64,000 nucleotides of DNA from Protula sp. h YS-2021 (lineage: Eukaryota > Annelida > Polychaeta > Sabellida > Serpulidae). Made by a program: the position numbers and the translations under genes. The notes beneath the pieces are model-generated. The model worked only from the letters and a program-made list of their open reading frames with translations. It was not told the DNA's origin and searched no databases. The stretch covers positions 48,411,601-48,475,600 of the forward strand of contig OX457025.1 in assembly GCA_949752745.1 (NCBI GenBank), given 5' to 3'. Shown piece after piece: positions 43,752 to 52,842 of this stretch (its first letter is position 1; each line of letters opens with the position of its first letter).

Positions 43752-46056
43752 GTTGAACGGACTTCTACCCCCTGTACAGCTCCCCCCCCCTGGGATGGGG
43801 GGGGGGGGGGAGATAGACTAGGTCATCTCTCCTCCCCCACCTCCCCACCTGGTATTTTTTGCCCCTGTTCAGCTTCCCCAAACCCAGGCTAGCCCTCTCC
43901 CCGCAATTTTTTTCCGTTTTTTTTTCTTTTTTCTTTTTGTCCTCTGTTCACCCTAAGCCATTCTAGCTTCTCCCTACTTTTCTCCATTTGTTCTCACATG
44001 GTATCAAAGATACCATATGAGATTAGCCAACTTCCGGGTTCGACGTCGATCGTCATCCGATCGGATCGAGCTCGCAGAGATACCCTTTTATACAATGTGT
44101 TATATCCTTTGGGTCGAAAATTCGCTCAGAATCGCTCTATCTCTAACCATTTTCCAGATATTGGGCAACTTCCGGTTTCGACGTCGATTGTCAACCGACC
44201 GGGTAGTGCTCGCCGAGATCCACTTTTATAGAAGTGTTTTACACCAAAAGGGTCGAGATCACTTTTTATGCAATGTGTTATACCCTTTGGCAAATATCTC
44301 GAAAACGGTTAGAGATAGAGCGATTTTGAGCGAATTTTCGGCCCAAAGGGTATAACACACTATATAAAAGGGTATCTCGGAGAGTGCGACAAGGTCGGGT
44401 GACGATCGACGTCGAAACCGGAAGTTGGCCAATATCTCGAAAACGGTTAGAGATAGAGCGATTCTGAGCGAATTTTCGACGCTTTGGGTTTAAAAAACTT
44501 GTATAAAAGGGTATCACGGCGAGCACGACCCGGTCGCGTGACGATCGACGTCGAAACCGGAAGTTGGCTAATATTTCGAAAACGGTTAGAGATAGAGCAT
44601 TCTGAGGGAATTTTCGACCCAAAGGGTGTAACACACTATATAAAAGGGTATCTCGGCGAGCCCGACCCTGTCGGATAACGATCGACGTCGAAACCGGAAG
44701 TTGGCTAATATATCGAAAACGGTTAGAGATAGAGCGATTCTGAGCGAATTTTCGATCCTTTGGGTTTAAAACACTTGTAATAGGGCATCTCGGCGAGCGC
44801 GACCCGGTCGGGTGACGATCGACGTCGAAACCGGAAATTGGCTAATATTTTGAAAACGGTTAGAGATAGAGCAATTCTGAGGGAATTTTCGACCCAAAGG
44901 ATGTAACACACTATATAAAAGGGTATCTCGGCGAGCTCGACCCTGTCGGATAACGATCGACGTCGAAACCGGAAGTTGGCTAATATATCGAAAACGGTTA
45001 GAGATAGAGCGATTCTGAGCGAATTTTCGACCCTTTGGGTTTAAAACACTTGTAAAAGGGCATCTCGGCGAGCGCGACCCGGTCGGGTGACGATCGACGT
45101 CGAAACCGGAAGTTGGCTAATATAGAGATAGAGCGATTCTGAGCGAATTTTCGACCCAAAGGGTATAACGCACTATATAAAAGGGTATCTCGGCGGCGAA
45201 TTTTCGAGCCTTAGGAGTTAAAACAATTCTAGTGGTGTTTTTGTTTAAAAAATTTTGTGTGAATGTGAAAAGTGCTTTCAAATTCTTTTTTTTTTATTAA
45301 TAAGCTCCGACAACACATTTAGTGTAAGCTCCATGATTCTGTATTTTGTCTTAAGTTTCCCAAATGTACCCCAATTTACCATGTGAGACAATTGCGCTCG
45401 CGCAATTAGCTTCTAGTTTTTCCTTCTGATGCAGAACCAAAGGCACTCTGTGATCACCAAAATTAGTAAGGTTAATCTGATTGTTGAATCCCCGCTGCAT
45501 TTACCAATGGCAATCATGTCGCCGCTGTACTGAAGTGAAACGAATCCACATCTCGTCGGTTTTAATTTTTATTTATGTTTAGTAACAGGCGATTAAAACA
45601 GCTAGATAAGAAATCTCTTGTAATTTTAGGTTCGTTGTAAGATTTAGCCCTGACTGTACGTAAAAACTGGAAGTTTTTTAACTACCTGGTATCACTTTCT
45701 AATGGAAGATAAGGTTGAACATACAACAAAGCAATTCTTGGATAATGTGGATGTTATTTATGATAAACGGTCGGAAGTGTCCACCTGTCTCTCTAAAAAA
45801 TACCAACAAGGATATCGAGAGGAAAGCAAAGAACTTTCTGATCAAGGATGTCTTTGTTATGTTTTTGTTTGTATTATGTTGAATTAGGCAATAAAGTAGT
45901 TTAAGATAGTTTTATACAGTTTAATTGAGTCTGTTTATTCACCTGTACAAATATTATCAAACTGCATTTAAACGCAACTGGGGGGAGATAACCTAGTCTA
46001 GCTCCCCCTCCTCCCACGGGGGGAAGCTGTAAAGGGGGTAAGATAGTCTGTTAAAC
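43752..46056. mobile_element. Putative foldback element with C-rich word arms
   Basis: The left arm GTTGAACGGACTTCTACCCC, then TGTACAGCTCCCCCC and AGATAGACTAGGTCATCTC, is matched inversely at 45978-46056. No target duplication was found. The interior holds the 43996-45205 tandem array, so the array may have been carried by, or inserted into, this element. The ORF at 45702-45887 is unsupported. Confidence 0.5.
43996..45205. repeat. ~140-bp tandem array with ACCGGAAGT, partly inverted
   Basis: About seven units in one orientation (44285-45205) share CTCGAAAACGGTTAGAGATA, GAGCGATTCTGAGCGAATTT, CGACCCAAAGGGTATAACAC, TATATAAAAGGGTATCTCGG, GGTGACGATCGACGTCGAAA and CCGGAAGTTGGCTAATAT. About two units at 43996-44270 are inverted, giving a foldback shape. 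Each unit carries ACCGGAAGT, TATATAAAAGG and several palindromes. Confidence 0.88.
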
Positions 46057-46103
46057 CGGTCTGTCTAGAAGTCCGATGATACTTTTGGTCTGTCTAGAAG
46101 TCC

Positions 46104-46275
46104 ACTCCTGGGCGGAAAATTGAGATTTTGGCATAGTTTTACGTTTCAGACCATGCAAATCTTTTTTCATTTTCAGACCCCCTCCCTCCCCCCGCGGCTC
46201 TATATGGTATATAAGGGAGACATGCCAACTTCAACAGCGAAGAACTTCATAACCACTGAACCGATAAAATGAACA
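46104..46275. repeat. Polinton left terminal inverted repeat
   Basis: Sequence from CTGGGCGGAAAATTGAG through GCATAGTTTTACGTTTCA, TTCATTTTCAGACCCC and ACATGCCAACTTCAACAG matches the right end in inverse orientation at roughly 70-75%. Confidence 0.8.
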
Positions 46276-46296
46276 ACAAATGGAGAATCAGTCAAG

Positions 46297-46593
46297 ATGA
46301 GTGCTAACTTAACCTTGAAGGCTGGAGATGGAGAATTTGGTGGATTCATCACAATCAAACGAAATGAAAAACTGATTGGATTATGTGCTTCCCTCTGGAA
46401 GATAGTAAATGACAATTTGCAGATGCTGCTCCATATTGAATATAAATTATACTCAACAAAATTAAAGCGTTCAGAAGTGATTACCTACAAGCATGGGCGT
46501 TATGTTAGCTATGTGCGAGTCTCTCACTTTGAAGGGAAAGACTATACCTACTACATCAACTTTATGATATGGCAACGTGGAAAGACCAATTAA
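46297..46593 (+). CDS. Polinton small ORF, function not recognised
   Basis: An intact 98-codon frame starts 22 nt after the left inverted repeat. It contains VITYKHGRYVSYVRVSHF and CASLWKIVNDNLQMLLH. It has a mixed strand/helix look without membrane segments or catalytic motifs that I know. Its position just inside the terminal repeat suggests an early or structural element gene. It is directly followed by the integrase remnant on the same strand. Confidence 0.45.
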   Translation: MSANLTLKAGDGEFGGFITIKRNEKLIGLCASLWKIVNDNLQMLLHIEYKLYSTKLKRSEVITYKHGRYVSYVRVSHFEGKDYTYYINFMIWQRGKTN

Positions 46594-46594
46594 C

Positions 46595-47580
46595 CAATAT
46601 TTACTTTAAACCTAGAATCCCTGGAGCATTTGCAGGACCTAATAAGTTGTGCAAACTACTGAAACAAAACAAATAACATGTAACATATTCCAAAGTCACA
46701 TATTGGTTACAAGATGAAGATATCTTTAGTTTACGTCAACCAGAGAAATGCAAATTCAAACGACAACGCATCATTACCCGGGGTATTAATGATATGTGGG
46801 ATGTGGACACGGTAGATTTGACCAACACTGAAGAACATAATGAAGGCAATCGCTTTCTACTAATTGTCATTGTTGTCTTTTCCAAACACTTGTGGTACAA
46901 CCTATTTCAAACAAAACTCATATGGGTGTCGTTCAAGCCTTCCAAAAGATTTTTCAAGCAACAACAAGAAGACCCAGAACTTTGAGGTCAGCTAATGGAA
47001 CAGAATTTAAGATAGGTAAAACAATTTCTAAAGAAAGAAGGCATACATGCATATACTACCAAGAATGAGACGAAAGCCAACTTTGCTGAAAGAGTCATAC
47101 GTACTCTCTATTTCGCTATTTCGCTATTTTCTACATTGGCAAACGTATCGGTGTACAGATATTTTACAAGGTTTAGTCTACAATTATAATCATGGACCTC
47201 ATGGTTCCTTGTCAAATGCATTATCACCGGTAAACATTACCAAGAAGACTGAATACAAAGTGTAGAAACATGTGTATATCGATGAACTGAAATCGAAATC
47301 AGCAAAAAAGCCAAAATCCTTCAAGTTTAACATTGGTCAACATGTCCGCATGGTGTCAAAGACTTCTTAGACGAAGATATTGATGGTCATTTCTATGAAG
47401 AAGAATTACAAGCTGTTACAAAAGACATTCAATATGTGTATAAAATTGAAAAGGTTTTGAAGCCGCGAAAAGGACGAGGTGTGGAAGGATTATTTGTCAA
47501 GTGGTTGGGCTGGCCAAAAAAAGTTGGGTCAAGGAATCTGATGTTCAAGAGCTATGAAGCATATGTTTACATGCCCGGTT
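46595..47580 (+). pseudogene. Polinton integrase with chromodomain, broken
   Basis: Plus-strand pieces in several frames give, in order, the N-terminal segment (AFAGPNKLCKLLKQNK), the first catalytic-Asp strand (INDMWDVDTVDL), LLIVIVVFSKHLWY, the second catalytic region (RSANGTEFK) and an NHGPHGSLSNA segment. Near 47415-47540 a chromodomain follows, with YKIEKVLKPRKGRG and FVKWLGW. This is the retroviral-like (rve) DDE integrase fold used by Polintons. At least four frameshifts or stops disrupt it, so it is non-functional. Confidence 0.85.
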
Positions 47581-47689
47581 TCTGCGTCTCTTGAGAAAGA
47601 GCTCATTGAACAAACAGTCATGCAACCATTTCTTAATAATATCTTATAGCTCCATGCTGTGGATCAGCCCTGGTAGAAACGCATGAAAG

Positions 47690-48110
47690 GAGGGACATTT
47701 CATCAAGGCATTCCAGAGGATACTGAAAAGCGTTTCAATCCGAAACGTCACAAATGTCACAAATCCAAATGTCACACATGACCAAATTGTTTAGTGTTAG
47801 AAGCCGCCATAAAAATCTATGCATTATTTTTATCATGCACAATGTTTTACCAAGGAAAGAAAATGCGTAATATTAGTTTAAATACACATTACATTATTCT
47901 GTTTAAAAAGCCAAGAGATAGTCAACAGAAATAGTCAACAGACATAGTCAACAGAAAGAGGCTCGGCAAATGTATCCAAGGAAATCTCAGTTTCTCACTG
48001 AAGCATACCAAGATGCTACAAACAAACATCATGGGTATTTATTTATTGATTTAAAACCAAAGACAGAGGATCAATTACGTATTCGCACAGAAATTCTACA
48101 AATGATACTA
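47690..48110 (+). pseudogene. Polinton packaging ATPase, C-terminal remnant
   Basis: Short plus-strand pieces with FYQGKKMRNISLN and then HGYLFIDLKPKTEDQLRIRT lie in the position expected after the integrase. They resemble the C-terminal part of the FtsK/HerA-type genome-packaging ATPase of Polintons. The Walker A and B portions are missing, and stops are present between the pieces. The N-terminal half has evidently been deleted. Confidence 0.6.
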
Positions 48111-48520
48111 ATGACGTTTATGTGAATAAAATAGTGTATGAAGAAGCATTACAAGAAGGAAAGAGTGACAAGAACCACCACGAGGTTTGAAGGAAGCGGT
48201 TTATTGAGGAAATTGTAGATGCTAATATTCCAAAATTGTTTTTGACAAAAAGACAACTTGTGAAGACATTACAAAAGAAATGAAACAGGGTGAACAAAGA
48301 CAGTTTCCACAAGTATGGAAGGATTTTTTAACATGATTTAAAGCGTTATGTTGTTGTTGTCAAGAAAATGAAACTTGAAAGATGAAGAGGCCTTAGCTGA
48401 TATTCAATACCACCCCACCCCCCCCCCCCCCCACACACACACAGACGACAATAGAATTTTATATTATTGCTACTCCAGAAGAATATTTTAAAAAATAGCA
48501 GACTTCATGATGTGTGTAGC
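48111..48520 (+). pseudogene. Unassigned Polinton coding remnant
   Basis: Plus-strand fragments including KRFIEEIVDANIPKLFLTKR and QLVKTLQKK suggest a former coding region of a basic protein between ATPase and capsid genes. Frames are broken and I cannot name it. A C-tract with CA repeats (48413-48443) ends it. Confidence 0.3.
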
Positions 48521-48563
48521 ATTGTAAAGTATATCGGAAGAAAGTCTCAATTCTGAGCACTCC

Positions 48564-49440
48564 ATGCATCTCATGTATAACGACACTGCTGGATCAATGA
48601 ATTCTCATGCGGTGAAATCACCCAAACATGGAAATTATATAACAATCTTTCATGTAAATAATGATGGTGGGGAAAAATGCGAAACAGGAAATACTGGTTT
48701 ACAAAATAGTTATTCGCACATGCGTCTAAGCCGTGAGTTTATGCTCGCGGTGCCTTAAGAGTGGATTTGTTTGAGCAGGATCATTATCTTCCCAATGGTT
48801 TGAGCATGAAATTGCGTTTGCATAGGCAAAGAGATGAATACTTATTAATGGTTGAAGCTGATGCCTTTAAGGTAGAAGTGAGAGATGTGTTTTTAACCAT
48901 TCACAAAGTGAGAACTAGTCCAGGTATTCAGCTAGGGCATACAGGTGCAGTGATGAAAACTCCTGCCAAGTTTCTTATTACCAGAAAAGAATTAACATTT
49001 TAGCCAATCCCCCTGGATTTCAATCTTTTCGGGTCAATTACCAAAGCATACTGTCATTGGAAAGGTTCATAATGGAACCTTAGTTGGAACAGTGCAAGAA
49101 ATTCATACAATTTTGAACATCTCAATCTTAAATATATACAACTTTACACGGATGGTGAACCAGTCCTTTCAAACCTCTCTAGCTAAGTATTGCTGATGGA
49201 AAATATCTTGATGCTTTTGAAACTCTTTACAAATCTTTTGACAAACTGAATGGTGAGAAAGCTCCATCATAAAACATGAAGACTGGCCTAAAGGTTATTC
49301 TTTATTTACTTTCGACTTAACACCTGATTATGATGGTGATGATCATTATGCCCTTATCAAACATGGCAACTTGCGGCTGGCGATGAATTTTGCCAATGCC
49401 TTGCAAAATAGTCATTGCAAAGCATAGTCTATGCTGAATT
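48564..49440 (+). pseudogene. Polinton capsid protein remnant (F54H12.2-like)
   Basis: Frames at 48564-48758 and 48761-49003, then broken pieces to about 49440, correspond in order to the Polinton protein widely annotated after C. elegans F54H12.2. Landmarks are DLFEQDHYLPNGLSMKL, HRQRDEYLLMVEADAFKV, a FLTIHKVRTSPG strand and, further on, LTPDYDGDDHYALIKHGN. This protein is regarded as a jelly-roll capsid component; I am not certain whether it is the major or minor one. Several stops and shifts show that it is dead. Confidence 0.75.
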
Positions 49441-49513
49441 CGGCAACATCATTGCAATAAGCGCAAATCGCAGTATTCTGTTTGATTATCAATCATGAGT
49501 ACGGCGCAGATAG

Positions 49514-49855
49514 ATGCATGATGTCATAACAAAAGACTTATTCCACGGAGTGTTCCCAATGGATCAACTGCCAGCATTAGAGCAAGGAACCTATGTCATT
49601 CACACAGACAATCATGATGGACCTGGTGAACATTGGGTTGCCATGCACTTTGACAAAGTTGTGGAATATTTTGACTATTATGGACTTGCACCTATAGATA
49701 ATCGTTTAGAAAAGTTTTCAAATATTGAGTATGTGTATAATTCAATACCACTGCAACAAATCATTTCCAATACTTGCAATTGTTATTGTGTATATTATAT
49801 ATTGCATAGAGCTCGAGATCATAGTATGTTTGACATTATAATTAAAAAGGTGTGA
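49514..49855 (+). CDS. Adenain-like cysteine protease of the Polinton
   Basis: An uninterrupted 113-codon frame immediately follows the capsid gene. It has LFHGVFPMDQLPALEQG, the catalytic His in GPGEHWVAMHF, an acidic residue in EYFDYYG and a Cys-rich segment CNCYCVYYILH that holds the candidate nucleophile, with the Gln upstream (QQIIS). This is the layout of the C5/Ulp1-type maturation protease of adenoviruses and Polintons. It is the best preserved gene of the element. It is somewhat shorter than typical homologues, so whether it is still functional is unknown. Confidence 0.82.
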   Translation: MHDVITKDLFHGVFPMDQLPALEQGTYVIHTDNHDGPGEHWVAMHFDKVVEYFDYYGLAPIDNRLEKFSNIEYVYNSIPLQQIISNTCNCYCVYYILHRARDHSMFDIIIKKV

Positions 49856-49994
49856 TGGAGATTTTGTAGCTAAAGATTTTGTATATAGACATTATAAACC
49901 ATTTTTCTATTAAACTCGTTTATTTTTTTTAATTTGTTGTTAGGTTTTTAGTGATATATTTATCTAAATATATATTTGTAAATAGTAACTGCTA

Positions 49995-50200
49995 CACTGA
50001 GGTCACTGAGGTCCCTGACGCGGTTATAATTCACCAGCAAACCTTTCGTTTAAGTGGAGGGTCCCTGACTAGGTGTTAATTCACCCATTAACTCCTTCTC
50101 AATGTTAAGGTGAGTCCCTTGTGAGTTGTTAATTCACCCGTAAACCTTTTCATTCTTATGCAGAGTGCCTGGCGAGGCGTTAGCTCACCCGTAAACCATA
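49995..50200. repeat. ~57-bp tandem repeat between convergent Polinton genes
   Basis: Four diverged copies of GTCCCTGACGAGG-type text with GTTAATTCACCCGTAAACC lie exactly where plus-strand and minus-strand Polinton genes converge. It may hold their 3' ends; this is positional inference. Confidence 0.7.
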
Positions 50201-50616
50201 TATCATAAATCATATATATTGTGGTGTAACATAGTTAACTGTTGTTTGAAAAAAAAGTTTTAAAAAATGTGTGTGTCATTTTTTATATTTAACATAACAA
50301 ATCACAAATATTTACAAAGATTCAACAACAATTTAAGAAATCAAAATATTTACAATTGATTCAGCAACACTTTAACAAATCAAAATATTCACAATTGATT
50401 CATTTTCACATGATGTAAACTACAATTAATTATTGAGAACTGAAAAATATTTAAAACACAGTACATGTAACATATTAGCGAACTAACAACAGCTTAAATT
50501 GATTTAAATGTCATAAATGTTATCAACTCGTTGATTCAACCCAATCATTTTCACATTGACATTGTTTGATAGTGTCAATTCATTTCAACCTTTCATAGTT
50601 GTTATCATATCAAAGT
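50201..50616. other. No gene seen (inside Polinton)
   Basis: AT-rich non-coding DNA with a duplicated phrase AAATCAAAATATTTACAATTG (about 50338 and 50376). Confidence 0.4.
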
Positions 50617-50826
50617 TCACATATTAGGCGTGAAGTTAATTCTCTTTGAACCACGTATCAATTGCACATACCCATTTGATTCAAATCTAAGTTTCGAGTT
50701 CTTGCCAAGCATCAAAAACATGGCCCCAATGTTTGCACTGGGGGTGATGAAGTCGTAGCCTTTGGCAAGCTCCTCATACTGTTGAAACTGTATACAGCGT
50801 TCACCATCACGTTCAATGACCTTCAA
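50617..50826 (-). CDS. Polinton minus-strand small ORF, unknown
   Basis: A 69-codon frame with MKVIERDGERCIQFQQYEEL and FITPSANIGAMFLMLGKNSK. No motif is recognised. Since the next minus-strand pieces upstream are interrupted, it may be the C-terminal part of a larger protein. Confidence 0.35.
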   Translation of the reverse strand: MKVIERDGERCIQFQQYEELAKGYDFITPSANIGAMFLMLGKNSKLRFESNGYVQLIRGSKRINFTPNM

Positions 50827-50950
50827 ACTAAGACCTTCTTATACTTGTAGATAAAATCTTTGTATTAGTAAAGATTCAAAATAATCCTTCACCACGACCT
50901 AAGCTTCAGGAGATAGGATAACGAAAATTCCACATTAATAGATCGTCAAT

Positions 50951-51432
50951 TCACCAAAGTAATCCAGAGATAGTTGTACATTTGACAAATGATGACAAAT
51001 GGTTAATTTTTTGCTGAATGTTGCAGCATTTATACGCATCAATCTGCTGAAGCACGTGATTCAGTGACATCATTTGCTTCTTCAGCACTTGCCATTCTTT
51101 CAATGACAAAATTCCTTTCGTGGTATAGGATATATTTCCTCCCAGAAACATAATTCGTTATATATTTACGAATGTTAACCATCGCTTGTTGTTGTATTTC
51201 GCCAGTTTAAAATATTTTCTCCATTGATGGGTAGCACAATCAGTAAATCAACTAGACTCCTCTTCTTCATAGACTTTGCAGTGGCAACAGCCTTACAACA
51301 CTGGCAGTTTATCTTTCTAACCTCTAGCCGCCTTTGTGGCTGTTGCTTTAGCTGTTGCAGTGGTAGTGGCTTCAACTGAGACTTTACCATGGGCATTGTC
51401 TTAGACTTTGCTGTAGGTATTACTGTAGGCAA
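50951..51432 (-). pseudogene. Polinton minus-strand basic protein, PC4-like C-terminus
   Basis: Two minus-strand frames adjoin. The upstream one is Pro/Lys/Gln-rich (TAKSKTMPMVKSQLKPLPLQ). The downstream one has FLGGNISYTTKGILSLKEWQ, reminiscent of the PGKKGISLTPEQW-type core of the PC4/p15 single-strand-DNA-binding fold. A shift separates them near 51170. The PC4 link rests on a short motif only. Confidence 0.4.
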
Positions 51433-51859
51433 TGTCTCAGACTTTGTCGTAGGCTTTGCTGTAGGCGTTGTCTCAGACTGTGCTGGGCGATTACTGTACG
51501 CATTGTCGTAGATGTCAGCTGCTGTTCACTCACTGCAGACATGTTCACTCTTCAACAATTTGATACAGAATGATTGCAATGTCTGAAGGCTGATACCTTT
51601 TAATTCATGCACTCATGCTATATAAGCTGCACTATGCACCCATGGGCTAATGCGATGTAACCATCTTCCAACACATCAAATGTCATTATCAAATGGGGAT
51701 AGGCCAACCATCATGATCTTCTCTGAAAAAATATCGGATGCTTCTGGCTTCGAATGATGTTTCCCACGACGTATGACTACTCTGAAATTATGCTGGTTTG
51801 AAATCTTGATCAATGACATCATCAGTAAAAAACTTAAAGTCTAATTGAGCACTTTGGTG

Positions 51860-52034
51860 AAAAAAATTGAAATCGGTCCATTAGTTTTTAAGTTGTGCAC
51901 TGTTGAAGTTATCATGTCTGTCTTATATGCTATTTAGGCTTGAGAGGTGAGTGGTATGGGGTCTGAAAATGAAAAAGGATCAGCAGTGTATGAAACGTAA
52001 AACTATGCAAAATTCTCAATTTCCCGCCTAGTGG
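51860..52034. repeat. Polinton right terminal inverted repeat
   Basis: Read on the minus strand it gives CTAGGCGGGAAATTGAGAAT, TGCATAGTTTTACGTTTCA, TTTTTCATTTTCAGACCCC and GATAACTTCAACAGTG, matching 46104-46275. Confidence 0.8.
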
Positions 52035-52842
52035 GGTGGTTATTGGTCAACTGAACATATTACTCAACAGATTCGCTAATGTCAACATGGGTCAACTGAA
52101 GATGTTCTATCCTGGAACCGTGGGAGTGTACTGTCATGCGAATGCCGGCAAGATCAATCGAGGAAATATGATTGACAGGGCTATAGAGCTGTCTCTCTGT
52201 ATAAGCGCAGCGCTGCAGCATTCTCATTTTCACTGCACATGCAGCTCACAGCGATGGGCGCGACAATCAACACGTTCCTGAGTGATGATTTTTGTGACAA
52301 ACATCAGCTCACTTCCCCGGAAAAAGTTTTTTTTAAGACTTATGCTTGGGGAGTATGAACTATTTAAGGCGAAGTAGCTGGTTGAAGAAGCGAAAAGTAT
52401 TGTGTAAAACTTCAGTCTGCAGAATACAGATCCATTTGCAACCTCTGCTGCCGAGGCTAAACGTTCGCGTGAAGCATCGGTAGTCGAAGCTGCAACCGAA
52501 CAACCGCCGGCAAAAATTCAAGACCTCTGCCATAATCTCCAAATGAGTCGCCGATACTGCTACAGGATTTTATAATTCAAGCAGATGCAGTATCATCCAA
52601 AGCAGTCTTCGAGGTGATGGCAGAATGGTTCAAAAGTCATCCAGTCACAGTGACAGCCGCAAACGTACAACCTGCTTCTTCATCTATACAAAGTCCATTT
52701 TGTTATTCCAGCTTAAATCAGAACAAGATAAAAAGGTGCATCTAAACACATGTATAGTGGGGATGCAGGTAATTCAAGTGGACTGTCCCTGTGGTAAGAA
52801 GTTTCAAACCACGCGCCTTGCTTGCTGTCCACCGCCATTATA
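52035..52842. other. No gene seen
   Basis: Frames at 52036-52281 and 52625-52843 have no recognised domain and no splice support. No repeat unit was identified. Confidence 0.35.

Larger units (their letters stand above)
46104..52034. mobile_element. Polinton/Maverick element, collapsed (5.9 kb)
   Basis: Inverted ends of ~170 bp enclose, on the plus strand, remnants of a retroviral-type integrase with chromodomain, a packaging ATPase C-terminus, a capsid protein and an adenain-type cysteine protease. On the minus strand at the right lie two or three further small frames. Gene content and order are those of Polintons, the virus-like DNA transposons of eukaryotes. Autonomous copies are 15-20 kb and encode protein-primed DNA polymerase B; that gene is absent here, and most others carry stops or shifts. 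The element is therefore a deleted, inactive copy. A 6-bp target duplication could not be identified. Confidence 0.88.

Noticed and set aside
44278..44634. 118-residue and other frames in the 44-45 kb array
   Set aside because: They repeat with the ~140-bp tandem unit and shift frame between units. No conservation is expected.
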